The notes beneath the pieces were generated by a model. It had not been told where the DNA came from. It saw only the letters and a program-made list of their open reading frames with translations, and searched no databases. Positions 46,993-57,013 of a DNA stretch of 64,000 bases are shown here, in pieces. Source of the DNA: Melioribacter sp. (GTDB lineage: Bacteria; Bacteroidota; Ignavibacteria; Ignavibacteriales; Melioribacteraceae). Positions within the stretch are counted from its first letter, which is position 1, and every line of letters starts with the position of its first letter. The stretch is from contig PMDS01000063.1 in the NCBI GenBank assembly GCA_003155655.1, positions 1 to 64,000 of the forward strand, written 5' to 3'. A program made the translations under genes and the position numbers.

Positions 46993-49212
46993 TTATTTAT
47001 TCTTTTTGAAAAATTTTGTTGAAAGCATGGCAATAAAATAAACAAGGATTAATGCCCCAATAGCAAAAATAGTATCTCCGAAAGAGCGGGACCATCTGAG
47101 AGTATTCATAGTTGGAGATTGTAGAAATTCGGAACTTCTGGCGTACCAGTAACCATATTTTACCGAAGCCCACGTTTGCATTAAACCGACAGGCAATAAA
47201 CTAATTATTATCATGGCAAAAAGACCAATGTTGATCATCCAGAAAGAATATTTGAGAGGTTTTTCTTTCCATTCAATATCCGGTCTAATTGTTCTTAATG
47301 TAAAGAGCATTAATCCGATTCCCAGCATTCCATAAACTCCAAATAATGCTGCATGAGCATGAACGGGGGTAGTATTTAATCCTTGCATGTAGTAAAGAGC
47401 AATCGGTGGATTAATCATAAAACCAAATAGACCAGCACCAAGCATATTCCAGAATGCTACAGCAACAAAATAATAGATAGGCCATTTATATTTTAGCACC
47501 CATTCTTTTGATCTTGATAACCGGATATTTTCCCATGCTTCAAAGCCTACAAAGATCAATGGAACTACCTCGAGAGCACTAAATACCGATCCCAATGCAA
47601 GTGCAACCATTGGTGTTCCGCTAAAATATAAATGATGCAATGTACCAATAATACCACCTGATAAGAAAATTGTTGAGGCTAATAATGTTGCCTGTGCAGT
47701 TGTCTTCAAACTGATAAGTTTCAATCTAGAAAATAAAAATGCAATAACAACAGTTGCAAAAACTTCAAAGAAACCTTCAACCCAAAGGTGAACAACCCAC
47801 CATCTCCAATATTCTGCCAAGGCAAGATTAGTATGTTTTCCATACATTAATGCAGCTCCATAAAACAGCGCTATTGCTACTGAAGATATTAGAAATAGAG
47901 TTAAAATTTGTTTTTGATCATCATTTTTCTTCAGCGCAGGTAAAATAGAGCGAACCATTAAAACAAGCCATAGCGCCAACCCGGCAAATAAAGCTATCTG
48001 AAAAAATCTTCCCAGATCGATATACTCATAACCGCTATGACCAAATAAAAACAAATTTTTATCCGACATTTTATTCATTACACTCAGCCATTCGCCAGCC
48101 ATTGAACCGAGTACAACAATTAACAATGCTACAAATAAAATATTAACGCCTAGTTTTTGATATTTTGGTTCAACGCCGCTTACAGCGGGACCAATATACA
48201 GACCAGCGGCTAACCAGGCTGTAGCAATCCAAAATATTCCAAGCTGATTATGCCACGTTCTTGTAACTGTATAAGGCAGAATACTTGAAATATTTATTCC
48301 ATAAAACGAATTCCCTTCAACGCCATAATGCGCGGTAATAACACCCATTATTATTTGAAGAAGAAATAGACAGGAAACAACCCAGAAATATTTAATAACT
48401 GCTTTTTGAGAAGGTGTTAAAGTTGAGCCGAGTAACGGATCATCCGTAGGTACTTTATCAAATGGTTTCTCTTTTTCTTTTGAACCATAAAACCAAACCA
48501 TTGCACCGAGTCCGGCAAGAAGCATTATAATGCTGACGCCAGTCCAAACTACTGATTCCCCTGTGGGAACATTAGCAACTAATTCTTCATGAGGCCAATT
48601 ATTAGTATAAGTCATATCATTATTGGGTCGGTTGGTTGATGCCGCCCATGATGACCAGAAGAAAAAAGCACTAAGTTTTCTTAATTTTTCAGGGTCGGTG
48701 AGAGAATGTTTTCTTATTGCATATTCATTTTTGCCGTTTGAAAATATATCCGAATAGTGTTCAATGTTGTTTTGAATTGCTTTCGCCCTGGAATTATCAA
48801 TTGTTATAATTCCCGATTCTACATTAAATGTATTTTCACGATATTTTTTTTGCAGGCGGGAAATCAACATAGCCTGTTCTTCATTATTAATGTTCGAGTA
48901 TTCTTTATTAAATTGACCGATTGACCATAAGTTTAGTACAAACATGATTTCCCGATGAAGCCAATCTGCAGTCCAATCCGGTGCTACATAACTGCCATGA
49001 CCCCAGATTGAACCAACCTCCATTCCTCCCATTGCCTGCCAAACATTTTGACCGTCTTGAATGTCTTCTTTTGAAAAGACAACGGTGCCATCATTTGTAA
49101 TTACTTTTTCGGGAACCGGGGGCGCTTGTTGATATATGGTAGTACCAACCCATCCAAGAACTGCAAATGAAATAATAATTACTAATGCAAAGGCAATCCA
49201 GTATTTTTTCAT
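46993..49212 (-). CDS. norZ: Quinol-dependent nitric oxide reductase
   Basis: A 739-residue single-subunit NO reductase (qNor) that reduces NO to N2O with electrons from quinol. The N-terminal soluble domain has VWQAMGGMEVGSIWGHGSY and TADWLHRE, equivalent to fused NorC without a heme motif. The NorB-like core carries histidines in TRTWHNQLGIFWIATAWL and HLWVEGFFEVFATVV (heme/FeB ligands and a conserved Glu), and VHAHAALFGVYG. About 14 helices. GAGGGT precedes the ATG. It follows the Ric gene by 19 bp, forming an NO-detoxification operon. Confidence 0.95.
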   Translation of the reverse strand: MKKYWIAFALVIIISFAVLGWVGTTIYQQAPPVPEKVITNDGTVVFSKEDIQDGQNVWQAMGGMEVGSIWGHGSYVAPDWTADWLHREIMFVLNLWSIGQFNKEYSNINNEEQAMLISRLQKKYRENTFNVESGIITIDNSRAKAIQNNIEHYSDIFSNGKNEYAIRKHSLTDPEKLRKLSAFFFWSSWAASTNRPNNDMTYTNNWPHEELVANVPTGESVVWTGVSIIMLLAGLGAMVWFYGSKEKEKPFDKVPTDDPLLGSTLTPSQKAVIKYFWVVSCLFLLQIIMGVITAHYGVEGNSFYGINISSILPYTVTRTWHNQLGIFWIATAWLAAGLYIGPAVSGVEPKYQKLGVNILFVALLIVVLGSMAGEWLSVMNKMSDKNLFLFGHSGYEYIDLGRFFQIALFAGLALWLVLMVRSILPALKKNDDQKQILTLFLISSVAIALFYGAALMYGKHTNLALAEYWRWWVVHLWVEGFFEVFATVVIAFLFSRLKLISLKTTAQATLLASTIFLSGGIIGTLHHLYFSGTPMVALALGSVFSALEVVPLIFVGFEAWENIRLSRSKEWVLKYKWPIYYFVAVAFWNMLGAGLFGFMINPPIALYYMQGLNTTPVHAHAALFGVYGMLGIGLMLFTLRTIRPDIEWKEKPLKYSFWMINIGLFAMIIISLLPVGLMQTWASVKYGYWYARSSEFLQSPTMNTLRWSRSFGDTIFAIGALILVYFIAMLSTKFFKKNK

Positions 49213-49231
49213 TTATTACCCTCTCTTTTAA

Positions 49232-49990
49232 TTAATATTTTTTATTTAATTCTTCTTCCAGTACAATTGATTTTGGAAACAGTATATTGTTCTCCAGGTG
49301 AACATGTTTGAATAAGTCTTTTTCAAATTCCTGTAATTCGCTAAATGTTAATTTGAATGTTGTGCATGCATCATCAGGAAGTGAATAGTTACTTGATATT
49401 TTTCTAATCTTACCCATATAATCCCCTGCAGCAATATGATCTGCTTCCATTTGCCTTATTGGATTTTTAATAGAACCATAACCGGTGGCTTTAGGTTTTT
49501 CTTCAAACTTTTTGCATTCACTAAGATACTTGATTAAAGGGAAAAGGATTCTCTCCTCCTTCATCATGTGGCTAATAAGTTCATTTGAAACAGAAACAAA
49601 TGCATCATTTATTGTGACAAGATATGCATGCTTCCCGGAATGTTTAGCAACCACTTTAGCGAGGTGTTCGCTGATTTGAGGAATTGCTTTCTTAACATAA
49701 GAATGGTGAGTGTCAATAATATGCTGGGCTAAATCATTCAGCTCCAAATTTTCATAACTCTGGCTTTCTGCATTACTACTTGATCGGTTGAGAGTATTAA
49801 TTTCATCCATAAGAACAGACTTCGAAATATTTTTTGCATGCAGAACATCTTTTAGAACCTGGTTTCCTTTACAACAATAGTCGATACCAAATTTCTCTAA
49901 AGCTGCAGCGATATGGAAATCAGCAATAACAAGATCTTTTACTTTTATATTTGATAGATCTATTGAATTTAAATCAATGGCGGTTTGCAT
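49232..49990 (-). CDS. ric: Iron-sulfur cluster repair di-iron protein (Ric/ScdA)
   Basis: A 252-residue protein. The N-terminal ScdA domain carries the IDYCCKGNQ cysteine motif. The C-terminal hemerythrin-like domain has di-iron ligands in HIIDTHHSYV, KHSGKHAY, MMKEERILFPL, MEADHIAAGDYM and HVHLENNILFP. These proteins repair iron-sulfur clusters damaged by NO and H2O2 and help release NO from iron. AAGGAG lies before the ATG. It is the first gene of the ric-norZ operon. Confidence 0.93.
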   Translation of the reverse strand: MQTAIDLNSIDLSNIKVKDLVIADFHIAAALEKFGIDYCCKGNQVLKDVLHAKNISKSVLMDEINTLNRSSSNAESQSYENLELNDLAQHIIDTHHSYVKKAIPQISEHLAKVVAKHSGKHAYLVTINDAFVSVSNELISHMMKEERILFPLIKYLSECKKFEEKPKATGYGSIKNPIRQMEADHIAAGDYMGKIRKISSNYSLPDDACTTFKLTFSELQEFEKDLFKHVHLENNILFPKSIVLEEELNKKY

Positions 49991-50283
49991 ATTAACTCCT
50001 TTGTAATTATTTAATTGGCTATAATGTCCGATTATTTAACAAATAGATTTTAGCTCTCTTTTTAATAACAGACTATTTTTTCTGATTATAAGTTAAGTAT
50101 AATAAGACACGTTGTCAAGTTAATCGAGGATTAGTTTTCCTGACTTCTTGTTTTTAATAGCAACCGAAAATTTTGATATGATTATTTATTAAATCTGAAA
50201 TAATTTTTTTATTGGACGGATTGATGATATTCCTCAATCCGTCCGCAACTAATTAGTTATTATATGGAAAAATAAAACTGTAA
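49991..50283. other. Upstream region of the ric-norZ operon
   Basis: No gene. An imperfect inverted pair ATAACAGA (50065-50072) and TCTGATTAT (50081-50089) lies about 75 bases before the ric start and could be an operator for an NO regulator. A hairpin at 50214-50244 is nearer the YncE-like gene. I cannot place a promoter with confidence. Confidence 0.4.
50214..50244. terminator. Perfect 11-bp hairpin after the YncE-like gene
   Basis: GGACGGATTGA and TCAATCCGTCC are exact inverted arms with a nine-base loop, 40 bases beyond the YncE-like stop on the minus strand. The minus-strand flank is A-rich rather than T-rich, so it may stabilise the mRNA end rather than terminate by itself. Confidence 0.55.
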
Positions 50284-51312
50284 TTAATGTTTAATCACAA
50301 TAAAATACGCGCCAATAACTGGCCCGCGGGGTCTGCGCCCTCCTGTAGCAGCAGCATCAGCCGGTGCCTGTCCGTATACTGGCTGGAATAAATACGCCGT
50401 ATGAGTTACCGGATCAACAGCAATAGTTTTAGCGCCACTTATTGTTGTTACCTTGGCAACTACACTATACTTATCTGGTGAATCCTGATGAACAATCGTT
50501 ACGCTGCTATCGCGTCCGGCAGGAATATATATTAGTTTTTCTGATGGATCCCAACCGAGTGCATCAACGCCTTCACCATTTGGAATAGTTGCAACAATCT
50601 TTCCGGTAGCGGCATCAATAACAGCTGATGTTTTACTGCACCCTGCAAAGATCCTGTTCATAGCTCTATCGTATGCAATTCCGGTGGGTCCTTCACATGG
50701 ATTCAGAGGCCACGATGCAAGCACCTTCATTGTCTTTGCATCTATAACTTGAATAGTGCCTTTGCCTTCGTTGTTTACAAAAAGTTTGCCCTTTCCATCG
50801 CTTGCAGCTCCTTCCGGGGCATTATCTTCAAGTTCGGCTTTTCCGGTTATTGTTCCTGTGTTTGGATCAACCGCAACCGCAGTACCGGGTCTACTGTGAT
50901 TGGTCAAAATGATTTGATCTGAGAAATCATCGTACATAATTCCATCAAGTCCGCCGGTTGGAATTTTAATTCTTTTTAATACCTCAAGTGTTTTAATATC
51001 GAACATGGTGATTGTAGAATCACCACCATTTGTAGTAAATCCATGATTGGATTTTGGAGCAAGCGCAATTCCGTGAACACGCGGGGTATTGGGAATATCG
51101 CCAATCACTGTTCCTTTGATTCCATCTAGTACCATAACATGAGTGCCGCGTGATACAAACACTCTGCTGGTTCCGGGTTCTGCAGTTAAATAGTCTGTAC
51201 CTCCATCACCGCCAATGCTATATTTTTTCACTTTAAAGTCTTGTGCGTCGAGGCTGCTAATGAAGCTGACCCCAATTAGAAATACAAAAACAATTACAAA
51301 TATTTTTTTCAT
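50284..51312 (-). CDS. YncE-like beta-propeller protein, periplasmic
   Basis: A 342-residue protein with signal peptide (VIVFVFLIGVSFISSLDAQ) and seven-bladed propeller repeats of the YVTN/YncE kind: VFVSRGTHVMVLDGIKGTVIG, ITMFDIKTLEVLKRI, AVDPNTGTITGKAEL, IQVIDAKTMKVLASW, AVIDAATGKIVATI. A short Gly/Ala/Arg-rich insertion (APADAAATGGRRPRGP) sits before the last strand. Function is unknown; relatives bind DNA, metals or cell-wall partners. AAAGGAG precedes the ATG. Confidence 0.88.
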   Translation of the reverse strand: MKKIFVIVFVFLIGVSFISSLDAQDFKVKKYSIGGDGGTDYLTAEPGTSRVFVSRGTHVMVLDGIKGTVIGDIPNTPRVHGIALAPKSNHGFTTNGGDSTITMFDIKTLEVLKRIKIPTGGLDGIMYDDFSDQIILTNHSRPGTAVAVDPNTGTITGKAELEDNAPEGAASDGKGKLFVNNEGKGTIQVIDAKTMKVLASWPLNPCEGPTGIAYDRAMNRIFAGCSKTSAVIDAATGKIVATIPNGEGVDALGWDPSEKLIYIPAGRDSSVTIVHQDSPDKYSVVAKVTTISGAKTIAVDPVTHTAYLFQPVYGQAPADAAATGGRRPRGPVIGAYFIVIKH

Positions 51313-51662
51313 ATTGATCTCCTTTGTTGATTATCTAATTATACAAATTCAATTGACCGGATTTTTTATTGAAATGAAAATAATGATTTATTATGTACAA
51401 TTCCCTAAGTAAAAAAATTCTATTGAGAAAGGAAATATTGTTTAAGTAATTAATCTTACAATGTTTTCAACTTCATAATAAATGACATTTTATTCTATTA
51501 CTTATTCGGCACCTAATATTTTTGCTTTTGGAAAATACTCATTAAATCTGTGAATATTTTGAAGTTATTTCTATAATCTACATTCTTAGAAAAAATGGTA
51601 CATATTACCGGTTGTGAAAATTGCACGATTACTGTATTGTTTGAATTTCGTACTTTTGCAGC
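51313..51662. other. Intergenic region between divergent YncE-like and AraC genes
   Basis: AT-rich, no gene. It must carry the promoters of both genes. Close to the AraC start it holds TGTTTGAATTTCGTA (51638-51652) and TACTTTTG (51651-51658), the latter fitting the Bacteroidota -7 pattern TAnnTTTG but without a well-spaced upstream TTTG that I can assign. Confidence 0.4.
51638..51652 (+). promoter_or_regulatory. 15-bp direct repeat, copy 1 (candidate AraC-type operator)
   Basis: TGTTTGAATTTCGTA ends ten bases before the AraC-regulator ATG and recurs exactly at 52556-52570, ahead of the aldo/keto reductase gene. Same orientation in both places. Confidence 0.55.
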
Positions 51663-52562
51663 ATGGATAAAGTTGAAAATATAGAAGAATTTTATAAGCG
51701 AAAATTTGACTGGATACCCGAAAACATTAATAATGAAATCGGACATTTTAATGTTTTTAAAGTAGAGCCCATCAAGGAAGGCAAAGCTCAACCCGTACCT
51801 TATAAACGGCGTGACTTTTTTAAAATTACATTAATGATTGGCGCCAGCAAGATACATTATGCCGATAAAGTGATTAACATTCAAAAGCAGGCTCTTGTAT
51901 TTTCAGATCCTCAAATACCCTATAAGTGGGAATATACTGAAAGCATGCGAAGCGGTTGTTATTGTGTGTTTAATAAGCCATTCTTTCATCAATTCGGAGA
52001 CTTAAAACAATACTCAGTGTTCCAGCCTAATGGAATGCATGTATTTGATCTAACCGATGAACAAGTTGAAAAAGCAAGAAGTATTTATGAACAAATGTTT
52101 GAAGAAATAAGCTCGGATTACATACATAAATACGATGTCTTAAGAAATCTTGTTTTTGAGCTGCTGCATTTTGCAATGAAGATGCAGCCATCAATGAATC
52201 TGGATAACCAGAAAATAAATGCAAACAAAAGAATTTCATTTTTATTTATGGAGCTGTTAGAACGTCAATTTCCTATTGACGATACGCATCAAAAAATAAG
52301 TCTTCGTTCAGCTTCTGATTTTGCTGATCAGTTAAATATCCATGTAAATCATTTAAACCGAGCAGTAAAAGAAACAACTCAGAAAACAACCTCTCAAATA
52401 ATTGCCGAGCACATCCTGCAAGAGTCAAAAATTCTTCTAAAACACAGTACATGGAATGTATATGAAATTGCTTATGCATTAGGGTTTTCTGAAGTAAACC
52501 ATTTTAACAACTTCTTTAAAAAACATATTCAGCTAAGTCCCTTAAAATTCAGAAATGTTTGA
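51663..52562 (+). CDS. AraC-family transcriptional regulator
   Basis: A 299-residue activator-type protein: an N-terminal cupin-like effector domain (about 1-150, with QALVFSDPQIPYKWEYTE) and a C-terminal double helix-turn-helix. The second HTH reads NVYEIAYALGFSEVNHFNNFF followed by KKHIQLSPLKFR, the family signature. Homologs in Bacteroidota often control a neighbouring aldo/keto reductase or oxidoreductase gene; one follows 104 bp downstream on the same strand. A 15-bp sequence recurs at both ends of the gene. Confidence 0.93.
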   Translation: MDKVENIEEFYKRKFDWIPENINNEIGHFNVFKVEPIKEGKAQPVPYKRRDFFKITLMIGASKIHYADKVINIQKQALVFSDPQIPYKWEYTESMRSGCYCVFNKPFFHQFGDLKQYSVFQPNGMHVFDLTDEQVEKARSIYEQMFEEISSDYIHKYDVLRNLVFELLHFAMKMQPSMNLDNQKINANKRISFLFMELLERQFPIDDTHQKISLRSASDFADQLNIHVNHLNRAVKETTQKTTSQIIAEHILQESKILLKHSTWNVYEIAYALGFSEVNHFNNFFKKHIQLSPLKFRNV

Positions 52563-52570
52563 ATTTCGTA
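52556..52570 (+). promoter_or_regulatory. 15-bp direct repeat, copy 2 (candidate AraC-type operator)
   Basis: TGTTTGAATTTCGTA is identical to 51638-51652. It spans the AraC-gene stop codon (52560-52562) and lies 97 bases upstream of the aldo/keto reductase ATG, a suitable position for an activator site. Confidence 0.55.
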
Positions 52571-52663
52571 ATGTATTATTTGATTTTTGCTTTTTAATAG
52601 TTACCAGCTTTTCTAATTTTATGTAACAAATCGAAAAATATTTTTAAAGTAAATGGAGATTAA

Positions 52664-53662
<999 letters not shown>

Positions 53663-53692
53663 TTCTTAGTCTGTATTTAAATAACCAATAAA

Positions 53693-53715
53693 AATCCCGA
53701 TTCATCATCGGGATT
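53693..53715. terminator. Bidirectional terminator
   Basis: AATCCCGAT and ATCGGGATT pair perfectly around a five-base loop between two convergent genes. On the minus strand the stem continues into TTTTTATT, an intrinsic terminator for the ABC operon; it may also stop the reductase transcript. Confidence 0.85.
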
Positions 53716-53752
53716 AACTTTCATATAGTTTAGAATTCCAATTTATATTTAA

Positions 53753-54580
53753 TTATCTGCGGTGTTTAAAAATTTTAACTCTTGAAAAATCAGCAGTATT
53801 AAATCTTTTAACACATAATACAAAGAAGAATGATCCCAAAGTAATTACCATTAAAAAACTGATAACAGGAGTAATAATAAAACCGTTAATATTGAATGCC
53901 ACTCCTATTTTTATAAGCGCATCGTTGGACATTGTATCCAGATGCAACATAATAAATCTGAAAATTGCTGTTGTATATGTTAATGGATTTAGATAAACAA
54001 TCCAGCTCAGAATTCCCGGAATAGCCATCACCGGGATATATGCGCCAGATAGAAAAGTAAGAGGAAAGACAACAATAGAGACCAGAAGTTGAAATTTAAC
54101 TGATTCCTTTGTTACCGCAGCCAAAAGAAGCCCAAGCGAACTGAAGGTTAACCCAACAAGGCACATAATCAATATCATTAGTACCGCATGCATAAAATCT
54201 AAGCTAAGTCCCATAAATAATCCGGCTATTACAATTATTAAACCCTGGAAGACAGCAATTAACGTTGAGGAAACTACCTGACCTATTGCAATCTGCCATC
54301 TTTTGATTGGAGCAACTAATATCTCTTTCATAAACCCGGAGGAAATATCTTCTAGAATGCTCATGGAATTATTCAGTGATGCCTGGAAAACCGTCATTAT
54401 TATTATCCCGGAAATAAGGTAGTTCATAGGATTCTGCAAACTGGATAACATTGATTTAGTCACAAATGAAAAGATAAAAAGGAACATAGCCGACATAAAC
54501 AACGTAAAAAACAGTCTCATTCTATCCCGGCTAAGCTTTATTAAATTTCTAATTACAAGTGCTTTTATAGGTCGAATCAT
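53753..54580 (-). CDS. ABC-2 type exporter permease (DrrB-like)
   Basis: A 275-residue membrane protein with six hydrophobic segments and the ABC-2 motif around LVSIVVFPLTFLSGAYIPV and LNPLTYTTAIFRF. Matches the daunorubicin-resistance-type permease partner of the ATPase encoded immediately upstream; the ATG overlaps the ATPase stop by four bases (ATGA). The substrate may be a lipid, drug or polyketide, and cannot be derived from sequence. Confidence 0.92.
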   Translation of the reverse strand: MIRPIKALVIRNLIKLSRDRMRLFFTLFMSAMFLFIFSFVTKSMLSSLQNPMNYLISGIIIMTVFQASLNNSMSILEDISSGFMKEILVAPIKRWQIAIGQVVSSTLIAVFQGLIIVIAGLFMGLSLDFMHAVLMILIMCLVGLTFSSLGLLLAAVTKESVKFQLLVSIVVFPLTFLSGAYIPVMAIPGILSWIVYLNPLTYTTAIFRFIMLHLDTMSNDALIKIGVAFNINGFIITPVISFLMVITLGSFFFVLCVKRFNTADFSRVKIFKHRR

Positions 54581-55494
54581 TCTCTAATCTCCTTTCCAGT
54601 AATAGCAATAAACACATCATTGAGAGTGCCATGATTAATTTCAATATCTTCAATTGTTTCATTAAATAACGATATAATTTCCAAAACATCCTTAACATTT
54701 GTAGCGAAGATGACTACCAATTCATTATCCAGCTTATAACTGAGAGAACGTTTCTCAATATATTCTATCAGCCCACTACGGTTTGAAGTTTTTATTTTCA
54801 AGGTAGTTGTTGTATATCTTTTTTTAAGATTATATGGAGTATCATGTGCAACTATCTTGCCATGATCTATAATTGCAACCTTATCACAAATCTCGGCTTC
54901 CTCCATATAATGCGTAGTTAAAAAGATGGTAATGTTTTTTTCCTTTTGTAATTTATTAATATAATCCCATACATTAGCCCTTGTTTGCGGATCAAGCCCT
55001 GTAGTCGGTTCATCTAAAAAAAGGATTTTAGGAAAATGCACCAACCCGCGTGAGATCTCTACTCTTCTTTTCAATCCACCCGAAAGACTATCTACAGGAG
55101 ACTTTCTCCAATTCTCAATATCTACAAGTTCCAGCACAAAATTTATTCTTTCATTAACTTCATGTTTAGGCACATGGTAAAAATCGCAGTGGAGTTTTAA
55201 GTTTTCTTCCACAGTCAACTTTCCGTCAAGTGTGGTTTCCTGGAAAACAATCCCGATATCATTTCTAACCTTATCTTTTTGAATCGATACGTCATTACCG
55301 TTGATCTTCAATTCCCCATTTGTCTTTTCCTGTATTGTGCATAAAGTATTTATAGTTGTGCTTTTACCGGCACCATTTGGGCCAAGAAATGCAAAGATGG
55401 TCCCTTGTTCTACATTGAACGATATATTATCAACTGCCGTAAAATCACCGAATTTTTTTGTGAAGTTTTTTACTTCGATACTATTATTAATCAA
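54577..55494 (-). CDS. ABC transporter ATPase (DrrA-like)
   Basis: A 305-residue ATPase. Walker A is FLGPNGAGKSTTINTL, signature DSLSGGLKRRVEISRGL, Walker B ILFLDEPTTGLDPQ, and the H-loop TTHYMEEAE. The C-terminal extension ends NHGTLNDVFIAITGKE, the DrrA regulatory region. The start is TTG 55494 with GGAG seven bases upstream; no suitable ATG is available. Third gene in the unit sigma factor, small membrane protein, ATPase, permease. Confidence 0.94.
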   Translation of the reverse strand: MINNSIEVKNFTKKFGDFTAVDNISFNVEQGTIFAFLGPNGAGKSTTINTLCTIQEKTNGELKINGNDVSIQKDKVRNDIGIVFQETTLDGKLTVEENLKLHCDFYHVPKHEVNERINFVLELVDIENWRKSPVDSLSGGLKRRVEISRGLVHFPKILFLDEPTTGLDPQTRANVWDYINKLQKEKNITIFLTTHYMEEAEICDKVAIIDHGKIVAHDTPYNLKKRYTTTTLKIKTSNRSGLIEYIEKRSLSYKLDNELVVIFATNVKDVLEIISLFNETIEDIEINHGTLNDVFIAITGKEIRE

Positions 55495-55540
55495 AATTTA
55501 TCTCCGTTCATTTATCAAAATATTATTTTAATGTTAGAAT

Positions 55541-55825
55541 TTAATCGCCTTTTTCTGCTTCGTGGAAATTCCTATTACCGAATCTCATTTCGAACTTATT
55601 GCGCCACAGATCCCTTTCACCTATATGATGTCTTCCTCTTCCGAATCCGCTAAACAGTATTTTTGAAAGAAGTAATAAACCGGCTGATTGCAGATAGTTA
55701 ACCTGCCCCAACCCGAAAATTGCAGGCATAAGCCAGTTCCAAAGGATTAATACGAAAACGCTGACTAATGCAAAAAGTGCAGCGCCAAAAATAATTCTAC
55801 CAAAGTGGCTGTGTTGAGTATACAT
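55541..55825 (-). CDS. Small membrane protein next to sigma factor
   Basis: A 94-residue protein with a first helix IIFGAALFALVSVFVLILW, a second moderately hydrophobic stretch (VNYLQSAGLLLLSKILF), and a charged, His/Arg-rich cytoplasmic tail (GRGRHHIGERDLWRNKF). I do not recognise a named family with certainty. It begins one base after the sigma factor stop, with GGAG eight bases upstream, so a role as a sigma-associated membrane partner is possible. No zinc anti-sigma motif is visible. Confidence 0.75.
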   Translation of the reverse strand: MYTQHSHFGRIIFGAALFALVSVFVLILWNWLMPAIFGLGQVNYLQSAGLLLLSKILFSGFGRGRHHIGERDLWRNKFEMRFGNRNFHEAEKGD

Positions 55826-55826
55826 T

Positions 55827-56372
55827 TTATATCTCCTTTAATAATTCTTTTAATCTTTCTCTTAAATAAAGAACTGCATATCTTTTCCTTGAAAGAAGTG
55901 TATTAACAGGAACATTCAGCATAGAGGATATTTCTTTATAACTATATCCTTCGAATTCATTAAGAATAAAAATTTCTCTTTGTTCACCGGGCAACTCTTC
56001 AAGAGCTTCTTCAACTTCTTCCCATAAAGTATCTCTTATCAGTTCGTCATCTGGAAGTTCTTTCATATCGGGAATGATATCGGAAAGGTTTAGTTCGTCT
56101 TCACCTTCATACTCAGGAAACTTAATATCATTAAATAGCGGAGTCTTTTTCTTCCTGTATTTATCAATTATTTTATTCCGGGCAGAAGTAAAGAGCCAGG
56201 AAACAATCTTCTCAACAGCTTCAATTTCCGAAAATTCTTCAACAAAACGGTAAAAAACATCCTGAAGAATGTCTTCCGCATCCTCTTTCACAGGCACACT
56301 TTTCCGGATGAAATTCAACAATCTGCCACTTTCCTTCTTTACAATGTTTTCTATTTGCCTGCTTTTTGACAT
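55827..56372 (-). CDS. ECF-type RNA polymerase sigma factor
   Basis: A 181-residue sigma-70 family factor with region 2 (DAEDILQDVFYRFVEEF, and SWLFTSARNKIIDKYRKKK) and region 4 (FILNEFEGYSYKEISSMLNVP, with VNTLLSRKRYAVLYLRERL). There is no region 3, so it is of the extracytoplasmic-function group. The first gene of an operon with a small membrane protein and the DrrAB-type exporter; it probably directs its own operon. Confidence 0.92.
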   Translation of the reverse strand: MSKSRQIENIVKKESGRLLNFIRKSVPVKEDAEDILQDVFYRFVEEFSEIEAVEKIVSWLFTSARNKIIDKYRKKKTPLFNDIKFPEYEGEDELNLSDIIPDMKELPDDELIRDTLWEEVEEALEELPGEQREIFILNEFEGYSYKEISSMLNVPVNTLLSRKRYAVLYLRERLKELLKEI

Positions 56373-56713
56373 TTACTCTCTTGTGCAATTCCTAACTTAT
56401 AAGACGAATTAGAATGAGAAATATTTTAAAATACCGCAATATTTTTATAAAGATAATACTCTTCTTAGTAAATAATTCACATTTATTGAATTATTCATTG
56501 TAGAGAAGCAGTTATTGGGCGGGAAGCGCTGTATATATTGAATGAGGTTGTATTGTATTTATTTTTTAAAAGAAAAAGAGACTTACCTGGCTTTATTGAA
56601 TACGGTATCATATAGTATTATTTACTATTGCAAAATGAACCGCTTAAAACATTTTCACATTGATAAACTCTTCACAAACTCGTGTTTAATTACCAATGCG
56701 GTTATCTAAATAT
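56373..56713. other. Intergenic region upstream of the sigma operon
   Basis: No gene. A perfect 9-bp inverted repeat AATAATTCA (56471-56479) and TGAATTATT (56487-56495) lies about 100 bases before the sigma start and could be a regulatory site; the rest is AT-rich with no other structure I can support. Confidence 0.45.
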
Positions 56714-56944
56714 TTAATCTCTTGGTGCTTTGCTTGTTAAATAAGCAATTAAAGAATATACGGCACAAATGATTAGGAAATTAAACACAAATTTGATGAG
56801 CGTATCACTAACAGAATGAGAGCCTTTATCAATATCAATAAAGACATATACCGAATAAGCAATACCGCCTATCATTACAAACCACCCCATTATTGAAACA
56901 GGGATGAAAAAAATACCGATTCTTTTAAACCATGGTAAGTTCAT
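56714..56944 (-). CDS. Small two-helix membrane protein
   Basis: A 76-residue protein: PWFKRIGIFFIPVSIMGWFV and VFNFLIICAVYSLIAYL are two membrane helices joined by a short acidic loop. No recognisable family. It is 69 bp downstream of the anti-sigma-like gene on the same strand and may be the last gene of that sigma unit. Confidence 0.7.
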   Translation of the reverse strand: MNLPWFKRIGIFFIPVSIMGWFVMIGGIAYSVYVFIDIDKGSHSVSDTLIKFVFNFLIICAVYSLIAYLTSKAPRD

Positions 56945-57013
56945 ATTATTTTATCTTTTTATTTATTCAAATTATTTGAATTGCATTTTTCAATTCTATA
57001 GCATTATATTATT

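Noticed and set aside
51513-51791. A 92-codon minus-strand frame overlapping the AraC start
   Set aside because: Half of it is antisense to the AraC gene and the rest is AT-rich promoter region; no family pattern.
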